A stretch of DNA of 64,000 nt from Nageia nagi (taxonomy: Eukaryota > Pinophyta), in contig JBITNC010000002.1 in the NCBI GenBank assembly GCA_050084985.1, positions 11,532,001 to 11,596,000 of the forward strand. The letters are read 5' to 3'. Each line of letters begins with the position of its first letter. The first letter of the stretch is position 1. Position numbers and translations under genes: made by a program. The notes under the pieces are model-generated. The model ran no database searches. It was not told where the DNA came from and worked only from the letters and a program-made list of their open reading frames with translations. Positions 56,990-64,000 of this stretch are shown piece after piece.

Positions 56990-57880
56990 CAATGGTATCA
57001 ACAACGATAAAAGAAATGGAAATATTAATAGAAATGGTAATCGATCAATCAGCCAATCTCCTTCTTAACTAGTTAGAAGGGAAGACCACCAAGGAAGAAG
57101 AAAATGATCATTTGGAAGGAAGAAAACATTAAGAAAAATGCAAGATTAACAAAAAGGAACTCCTCAAGATGCCAATACAAGGACACATATTACTCTTTGG
57201 ATGAATCTAATTCTAAAACTAGTAAGAGAAATTTTTTGTTTGACATGGCCTTTCTCTAACAAAGTACCTAAGTTGAAAATAAGAAATTTTGATGGGAAGG
57301 ATCCAAAAGAATGGCTTGGATTAATGGAGTAGAACTTTGCAATCTTATAATATATCATTGCAAGGAATGGTGCCCTTAGTAATCTTATACATAGAAAAGG
57401 ATGCTTGACAAGCCTTCCATACAAAATTAAAGTGTTGTGAAAATATAAAAATTGGAAAGGATTCTGCAGATGTATCCTTCAAAGGTTTGACAATATTGTT
57501 AATGAGACTCACATGGTGTGTGTTTTTAATCATAAACAAATTCAATAGGAAAATTTGGTGTTCAATTTATCAAGTTGGTCAACAATGTGCATAGCATTTG
57601 AGAGAAGCACTCTTGTCCACATTTCTGCAAGGGCTTGAGGAAAATTAGAAAGGATCAGGCAAGAAAGAACAATGCAAAGCTTGGAACAACCTGGAAACCA
57701 CTCTTTAAAAGATTCTTTGCTACAAATAATAAGGAAATAATGAAAGAAATGGTTGGAAGTGGAACACAAGGAACAATAATGAAAAAGAAATAAAAGGATT
57801 TTGTTCCAAATGCAATTAAAGTGAGCCAAGGAAACAGATGTGCCAATATGTGCATGATGAATAGAGATGAATTACAACAA
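56990..57880 (+). pseudogene. G1b gag
   Basis: It opens with MEILIEMVIDQSANLLLN; the core is at 57265-57680 with VPKLKIRNFDGKDPKEWLGL, NLIHRKGCLTSLPYKIKVL, NIVNETHMVCVFNHKQIQ and LVFNLSSWSTMCIAFERST in shifting frames. No zinc knuckle could be read afterwards; the linker is lysine/glutamate-rich. More than ten stops. Confidence 0.75.
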
Positions 57881-57989
57881 GAGGAACAAGTTGAAAAAAA
57901 TGAGCAAAAAGAGAGTGATGAGGTAGCAACAATTGTACTACATGCTTTGGTTGGAATCTCAAAACTGTGTACTCTCACGGTATGTGATT

Positions 57990-58330
57990 ATATAGATAGT
58001 GGTTTTTATTGATAGTGGTAGCACACATAATTTTATCACTAGTTAGTTTGCCAAGAAGTTGAATTGGTTTGTATGCTCACTTAAGAACTTCAATGTGCTC
58101 ATTGCTAATGAAGAAAACACATCATGCAAAGCCAAATGTCACTATATCAAAATAACCATGGGTGATTACACTCTTTGTACAAATATGTATTCAATGGATA
58201 TAGCGGGAGAAAATGTAGTATTGGATGCATAATGATTGGAAAACTTGGCAACGTTTTGCTATGAATCTTAAGAAAATGCATTTAAAATAGAATGGAGGTT
58301 AACAAATCTTAATAAAAGGAATGAAGGTAT
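57990..58330 (+). pseudogene. G1b aspartic protease
   Basis: The active site reads VVFIDSGSTHNFITS (about 58000-58045), with the catalytic Asp-Ser-Gly intact. It is followed by FAKKLNWFVCSLKNFNVLIA and KCHYIKITMGDYTLCTNMYS, the normal retropepsin order. 'VVLDA' with the following stop replaces the usual 'D.ILG..WL'. Confidence 0.82.
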
Positions 58331-58399
58331 CGTTTTCCCATATGATGTTCACATCAAATAGAAAGGCTCATCAAGAAAGGACATAGAAGTGTATTAGCA

Positions 58400-59013
58400 C
58401 AATACTTTGCAATGGAAGTTATACAAGAAGAACAAGAGCTATTGCTAGACCTAAAACAAATAATCTTGAAGTATGGGAATGTCTTTCAACCACAACAAGG
58501 ATTACCACCCATGAAGAAAATCATGATGGCCATAAATTTAGCACTAGGAAGAAAAATCTCCAACATTGGTCCATACATGTATCCATTTAGTAAAAATTGT
58601 GAACTAGAATAATTATTTCAAGAATTATTGGAGCATAGTGTCATTTTACTAAGCTTCAACTTCTCTTCACTTGTGGCCATTGTCTAAAATAAAGATGGAT
58701 CATGGAGAATATATGTGGACTATAGGGAGCTCAATGAGATCACCATCAAAGATAAGTTTTCCATTCTTGTTTATGATGATTCATTACATGAGTTACATGG
58801 GGCATGTTTTTTTCACCAAAATAGATTTAAGATAAGGCTATTATCAAATAAGGAGTAGGGATGTGGATATTCCAAAAACAACATTTCAAACTGATGAAGA
58901 TTGTTATGAATTTGTAGTTATGCCTTTTAGTCGCATCAATGATTCATCAACATTTCAAAGCCTCATGCAAACAATTTTCAAAACCTTCCTCAAAAAGTTT
59001 GTCTTGATATTAT
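58400..59013 (+). pseudogene. G1b reverse transcriptase, first part
   Basis: LLLDLKQIILKYGNVFQPQQ GLPP (58440-58510) precedes the RT. Then NKDGSWRIYVDYRELN-type and FFTKIDLR-GYYQIRSRDVDIP sequence appears in shifting frames, and CYEFVVMPFSRINDSSTFQS, LMQTIFKTFLKKFVLILYD close the first part. The frame is cut inside the catalytic motif (ILYD|D) at 59013 by the hAT insertion and resumes at 61714. Confidence 0.85.
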
Positions 59014-59429
59014 ATGATAACCAAGGTTCCACAAGGTTGAGGAATGGGGATACGGGGAAACTTGTATCGAGGAATGGAGGATCGGGGGAGGTCATTTTTA
59101 GGGAACACACCCAGAACGACAAGTATAATACTAGTAAAAATGCTTGAAATTTTCAGATTTTTCAGATTTTATTGTTTCAAACTCATTATTATTATCAATT
59201 CAATCATATATACAAAACTTGGAACTAGAATTAGATATCAAGTATGAATCAAAATATCAAAATGAGCCACAATCAATGATTGTAATACATAATGTCATTA
59301 AGTCTCAATCAGTCTAGTACATAATGATTGATGTGAAATACTGAAATCATAGTAGTAAAATTGTAATACTAAATACTTAGACTAGACTTTGACATGAATA
59401 TGTCAAATAGCAAAATGCCAAAATAAAAA

Positions 59430-59760
59430 CTATGGCTCTGTGGGCTCATGTGTTATTGCTAGCATATCTTGCTCCCTTGCTAAGCTATTTGATGAGTTGC
59501 TCTCATGATCCAACTGAAGAGCTTGCAATGGCACTTCAACCAACTCCTTGATATCATCTGTTAGGAGGTGAAGTCAATATTCAAATCTCCCATGTTCTTC
59601 TACATGGTGGTGCATGGATGCAGTGGTACCATGGTGCATAGTGTCCATTGTATAATGCTATTTTGAGATAGTTTCTTCCTATTTCTTCCTTGGCGACTGC
59701 CTTTCTCCTCTTTGTTGCTATCTTTTTCTTCTGGGTTATGTGAACATAAAATGAAATGTT
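59430..59760 (-). pseudogene. Possible transposase C-terminal relic in the hAT element
   Basis: The minus strand reads LTDDIKELVEVPLQALQLDH then ESNSSNSLAREQDMLAITHE without a stop (about 59455-59570). Upstream in another frame is NTQKKKIATKRRKAVAKEEI. This looks like real protein sequence and sits where a transposase tail would be, but the hAT dimerisation motif itself is not visible. The assignment is inferred from context. Confidence 0.3.
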
Positions 59761-60590
59761 TTTATCTTTGCATGCATATATGTGTTACTTTTAGGGTTTG
59801 GAGGTGTAAAATCCCAATTCAACCTCAACGTGGTAATTAGCCAAACAAATATCAAATCAAATCAAAACACAAATCCAGGTTTGCCACGAACTGATCTAGG
59901 GCATTGACTAAGTCAAACAGTGAGCCAAAAATTCCAACGATGCAACTCATAAGCAAGATATCACCTCTATGAGCCAACGTCACATTCAAGAATACTTTAA
60001 TCAAGAACAACACATCAATAATAGTCCAGGAATGCCAACGAATCACTATACAAGCACAATCATAGTAAAATTGTTCAACGTTGCATATATGGAAGCATGA
60101 ACGAGTCAGACTCACATCAATATAACATAAATAATGAAGATCCAATGTGCCACGATTGTATTAATGATATATGCTGAGAATGATACAATACCAGGCCCAA
60201 GAGGGCTCAACGTTGGCCTCCAAGGAGCCAACTAGGGCGCACAACTATGTAGAGATGGATACTGCTTTCAAAACCATTGTAGAACAACCACACTCTATCA
60301 GATCTGTGGATGCCACACTGAAGGGCTCCCTCACAGGAAAGCTTCTAGCCAAGAGATTGAATGTGATTTCAGAATGCCAGTGGATAGATTCAAAGGTACA
60401 GATCGCTTGTGGACACCTCAAGGTAGGGAAACCTCATAGCATGAACATGCACCTTAACCGCTAGTTAGAAGGTGTTCGAAGCCTTATGGACTCTCCTTGT
60501 GCTACACGTCCAAGGGTGCTTGATGTCACCAAGTCTTTGGAAGTAAAGGGGTTTTCAATATCAAAATCAAGTCCGTCTCTGCAATGAGGC
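59761..60590. other. hAT interior, no recognised gene
   Basis: Frames of 97 codons open on the minus strand (59852-60145) and on the plus strand (60171-60464). Neither shows a known motif. Confidence 0.35.
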
Positions 60591-60734
60591 TCCAATGCTT
60601 TATATAACATGTCTTTGGATCTGGATCTCATCTAGGAGTCGGACCATCCTCCCCAATCTCAACGTTAGCCTCTTGGAGTCCCAAGATCTCCAACGTGGGT
60701 GCCTAGGGGTCAAGCATGCCCAATGTGGGTACTT

Positions 60735-60870
60735 AGAGGCCATAAATGCCAATGTACGGGTCCAAGGTGCCACGCATGCCAACGTGGGAGTTCAAGGTGC
60801 CACACATGCCAACATGGGAGTTCAAGGTGCCACACATGCCAACATGGGAGTCCAAGGTGCCACGTGGTTC
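60735..60870 (+). repeat. 30-bp tandem repeat in the hAT element
   Basis: About four units of GTGGGAGTTCAAGGTGCCAC followed by ACATGCCAAC, with more diverged units on the left from about 60660. The period keeps all three plus frames open; one encodes GATHANVGVQ decapeptides. Confidence 0.9.
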
Positions 60871-61241
60871 TAGGAGTCATGCGTGGGTGTTGGGGTGTCA
60901 TCATGGGCCAACATGGGGATTTAGAAGGCTCCCCAAGGTTAGCGCAAGTGGTCAAGCTCATCATTGGGTTCTAGGTGTGCATTATGCGATTTTAGATGTT
61001 ACATGAGGCTTGGGATTCCCACAATTATTTTAGATCTCCAAGTGCATTAATGACTAAAAAAATAACACATCTTAGCTTGGGACGAAAACGTCTCACATGG
61101 GGTTCACAATGTGGGTCCAATGGACCATTATATTTTTGTCCCAAGTAACTAACAACAAATAGATAAATAAATAAAATATTTACAAAAGAGAATCTCTAGG
61201 ATTCCAAATTTATTTATTTTTATCCAAAAGGGGATGTTACC

Positions 61242-61261
61242 GGGGGGGGGGGGGGGGGGGG
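61242..61261 (+). repeat. Homopolymer G20
   Basis: Twenty consecutive G. Such a run is rare and length-unstable; its exact length may be affected by sequencing error. Confidence 0.85.
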
Positions 61262-61339
61262 TGAGGACATTGGTGGGTCCCACCCCCATTCAATTTTGCA
61301 CTCTATTTTTTAATTTTTAAGCGAGTTCTTATTTTTTTT

Positions 61340-61690
61340 TCAAAGGTTGGTGCCCACAAGTAAGGGGAATGCTTGGATGTTCTTAGGAATGGTTGGTTGT
61401 TCCCCTCTTGTTCCCGAGAATGCCTAGGCATTCCCAAGAAGGGAACTTCAAGGTAGTGATTCCCCTCACTAGTCATTCCCCTCTTGTTCTTAGGTTGTCT
61501 AGTCGTTCCCTTTGGCATGAACAATAAGGGAAGTCCGAAGGAACAATTCTCTTCATCCCTTGGGCATTCTTGGGAACAACCTTGGTGTTCCCCCAAAAAA
61601 GGGGACGATAGGGGAACATTGCGCCAATTGTTTTCACATTCCCAAAATGGGGGAACGTCAAAAATGACCCCTCCAAGGGGAGGAATGCAT
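61340..61690. repeat. Subterminal TTCCC/GGGAA motif cluster of the hAT element
   Basis: TTCCC, GGGAA and their extensions (GTTCCC, CATTCCC, GGGAATG) occur more than fifteen times in both orientations. The left end has a smaller set (GAGGAATGGGGATACGGGG at 59037). hAT elements typically carry short subterminal repeats bound by their transposase. Confidence 0.6.
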
Positions 61691-61713
61691 TCTTATGGAA
61701 CTCTGATGATAAC

Positions 61714-62480
61714 ATATGGATCTACAACAAAGCATTGGGAAAACCACCTACTTCATGTTGAACATGTACTTCAAAATTTGGAAGATGAGAAATCAAATGC
61801 CAAAAAGTCAAATGTGCATTTGGAGTAAAAGAAATATAATATTTAGGCCAAATTCTGACAAAGGTATGAAGGTTGACCCTTAGAAGATTCAAGCTATTAA
61901 GGGATGGCTACTACCTAAGATGCCAATAACTTGGGGAATATTTTGTGACTCATAGGCTATCACAATAAATTTGTCAACAGTTATAGGAAAATTGCAGCAT
62001 CCTTGACAATATTAACTAAAAATGATGCCTTCACATGGTTGGAAATAGCTATGGCGCATTCAACAAACTCAAACAAATTTTGTGTTCCACTTTGTTTCTA
62101 GTTACTCCACACTTCAATGAATCTTTTATGATAGTGTAATGCATCAGGAAATGGATTTGGTTTTGTATTAATGCAAGAGGGCCACCTCTTGGCATTTGAA
62201 GGCAATCATTTATTATGAAGAAACTTACACAAATCTATATATGAGAAAGAAATGATGGCTATCCTACATGAGATCCAAAAATTTCGAACTTACTTGATGT
62301 GAACATGCTTCACAATCAAAATGGACTAGATCAACCTAACACACTTCTTAGAGAAATGCCTCTATTGTATGGAGATAAGTGGGTTATCTTAATGCTTGGC
62401 TATGACTTTGAGATCCAATACAAAAAAAGTGCAAGGAAATTTTGTGGCAGATGCACTATCTAGAACGAACGAGGAACATG
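61714..62480 (+). pseudogene. G1b reverse transcriptase end and RNase H
   Basis: Resumes with HLLHVEHVLQNLED-like sequence, KKSNVHLE/KCAFGVKEI-YLGQIL, the linker ATIGYYRKF-like piece, then IAASLTILTKNDAFTWL. The RNase H start is around 62110-62180 (NESFMIV, LMQEGHLLAFEG). The end is YDFEIQYKKSARNFVADALS (about 62400-62455), with 'VADALSR' intact. Confidence 0.8.
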
Positions 62481-63640
62481 GATCTCTATGTGCAATACCA
62501 TCTCTAGAACTAACATGGATAGAACAAATCTGAAAGGAATGAAAAGAAGACCCAACTATAGTATTCATCATTCAACACCTAAGCAATAGCAGCCAGGAAC
62601 CTAAGGGGTTTGAATGCCAAAATGGAAATTTCAAATTTCAAATAGAACATATTTGGAAAACAATTTCAAATGCAAAGAATTGGTTTTTTAAGAATTACAT
62701 GGATCCCCTTTAGAAAAACACTTTGAATTCTTCAAAACTTACCATAGTGTGAGGCAGTTATTCTTCTAGAAAGGGCTCAAATAGGATGTAAAGAGATTTA
62801 TGGAAGAATGTGAAGTGTACCAAAGAAATAAGGTAGAAACAGTAAAAACCTCTTGACTATTGCAAGCCTTATCCTTCTTAAATAAGCAATGGTTAAAATT
62901 TAAATATCTCAATGAACTTTATTGAACGATTGCCAAAATGAAAAATAAAGACAGTAACACTTGTGATGGTGGACAAATTATCCAAATATGCCCATTTTCT
63001 TGCACTTCAACACTTCTTCATAATAAGCAAAGTGGTTAAGATCTTTGAAGTTGAACTCTTTTGTGTCCAAAGTATGCAAGAACATATTGTGAATGACAAA
63101 AATTTCTGTATTCACAAGCGACTTTGGGAAGGAACAAGTTTAATATAAATTCTTCTACCCACCCTTAATCAAATGAAAAAAGAGAAATAGTCAACATATG
63201 TTTGGAAATGTACTTAAGATGTTTTGCATTTGATAAACAAGAACAATGGATCAAATGGCATTCCATAGCAAAATGGTGGTATCACAATGTACCATTTTGC
63301 CAGTTAGATGTCCCCCTATGAGGCCCTCTATTGGCAAAAACCTTCTATATTGTTTGATTACATCTTCCAATCAGCAAGGGTCAAGGGAAGTGGGATATGC
63401 TACAATATTTTCTAGAGGTTCTGTTCCTCCTCCAAGACTGTTTTCACCAAGTCCAAAAATCCAATGAAACAATAGGTGGACCAACACAAAACAGAAAGAA
63501 GTGTCAATATAGGTGATATGTTGTTTTTTTGACTCCAACAATACAAATAGATAACTTTGAAGCAAAATCTATTGGCACCGAAGTTCTATGGACCATATAA
63601 AGTATTTTAGAAAATTGGGCAAGTTGCATACCAACTGAAG
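62481..63640 (+). pseudogene. G1b integrase
   Basis: After the spacer EEHGSLCAIPSLELTWIEQI the zinc-finger region is hardly readable. The core start MVDKLSKYAHFLALQHFFII is at 62963-63025. IVNDKNFCIHKRLWE (63090) stands where 'IVSDRDP.F.S.FW' is expected, so the second Asp persists. FHSKMVVSQCTILP and later fragments lead to the GPY/F region ([10 protein letters not shown]-like, about 63570-63610). Stops are frequent. Confidence 0.78.
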
Positions 63641-63822
63641 CTACTATTGTCTTCAAAAACTCATCTTGTATTTCATGTTTCTTGTCTTAGACAAGTACTA
63701 GGTGAAAATATTCAAGCATAAACAGAGCTGCTAGAACATGACAAAGAAGGGAGGATTACGTTGAAATAAAAAGCTATTCTGGATGAGTGTTCAATGAAGC
63801 TAAGGAACTGGAAAGTCAAAGA
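63641..63822 (+). pseudogene. G1b chromodomain region, truncated
   Basis: SSKTHLVFHVSCLRQVLGEN, then TELLEHDKEGRI and KAILDECSMKLRNWKVKEF. This is the chromodomain N-terminal part, colinear with 39560-39730 of G1a. It stops at 63822, where unrelated sequence begins. Confidence 0.75.
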
Positions 63823-64000
63823 ATTTGATGTAGATTCCTGCAAGAGACCAAAACAGATCTCCAAAATTGATCCACAACACACAAGTAAATCAATGGAAGA
63901 ATAAAATTCACAATAAGAAATCTTTATTCTTCTGAATCTACACTAAATCCTCAAAAGGATTACAATAATCTTTTATAAATCATCTCTTTCCCTCCTTTCT
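63823..64000 (+). other. Start of a further insertion or 3' breakpoint of G1b
   Basis: Homology to G1a ends at GTCAAAGAATTT. The new sequence contains TGTAGATTCCTGCAAGAG at 63826, a possible LTR start, but runs off the window, so its nature cannot be decided. Confidence 0.3.

Larger units (their letters stand above)
59022..61705. mobile_element. hAT-type DNA transposon in G1b RT
   Basis: 2684 bp flanked by the exact 8-bp repeat ATGATAAC (59014-59021, 61706-61713). Joining the flanks restores the RT frame through LYDDN. The ends are short inverted repeats: CAAGGTTCCACAAG left and CAGAGTTCCATAAG right (minus), 11 of 14 identical, starting CA as hAT TIRs do. TSD length and TIR form together point to hAT. 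The interior has a 30-bp coding-like repeat, a G20 run and a right end rich in TTCCC/GGGAA motifs. Base composition is clearly more GC-rich than the surroundings. No intact transposase is present. Confidence 0.8.

Noticed and set aside
60595-61006. Several overlapping open frames of 80-92 codons on both strands, possibly a repeat protein.
   Set aside because: They are a by-product of the 30-bp tandem repeat, which keeps all frames open; no codon preference or start signal singles one out.

Overview
This window looks like intergenic DNA from a plant with a very large, AT-rich genome. Every recognisable coding sequence belongs to a plant transposable element: Ty3/gypsy chromoviruses, Tat/Athila-type gypsy elements, Ty1/copia, CACTA and hAT. 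All are broken by stops, frameshifts, truncations or nested insertions. I found no intact host gene. The density and age of the LTR elements would suit a gymnosperm, but the sequence alone does not fix the species.

The left 40 kb is one nested stack. A minus-strand gypsy 5' end (1-1568) carries a copia solo LTR with a perfect TTGAG target-site duplication. From about 1862 to 40150 lies an old plus-strand chromovirus, here called G1a, which later elements have split. These are: a gag-only Tat/Athila-like element (3299-7352, TSD TTATG); the left end of a CACTA transposon (7716-8305), itself cut by a gag-only copia element with 2-kb LTRs (8306-14326); an unidentified LTR-like block (14344-15090); and a 23.6-kb minus-strand chromovirus insertion, B (15987-39553). 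Inside B sit the 3' part of a Tat-lineage element (about 17690-29210, with a sense extra ORF and an antisense plant-mobile-domain ORF), a truncated copia element D (29212-31867) and the best preserved element of the window, plus-strand chromovirus C (31868-37873: LTR, PBS, gag, PR, RT, RH, IN, chromodomain, PPT, LTR).

The right 24 kb holds an unassigned segment (40151-41205) that is paralogous to 54130-55260, and a 5'-truncated second G1 copy (G1c, 41206-47450). G1c is interrupted by a tRNA-derived dimer (41450-41815) and by a complete non-autonomous CACTA element (42964-47183, TSD TAA) packed with minisatellites. Next come 27-bp and 40-bp minisatellites, a short internally deleted copia element (50513-52275) containing a tRNA-Met-like half, and unassigned AT-rich DNA. 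The window ends in a third G1 copy (G1b, from 55841), whose RT is split by a hAT element (59022-61705, 8-bp TSD ATGATAAC).

The three G1 copies serve as mutual references. Because each is interrupted at different points, the uninterrupted copy shows where a nested insertion begins and ends in the others. This is the strongest evidence for most boundaries given here. All similarity judgements are by eye.
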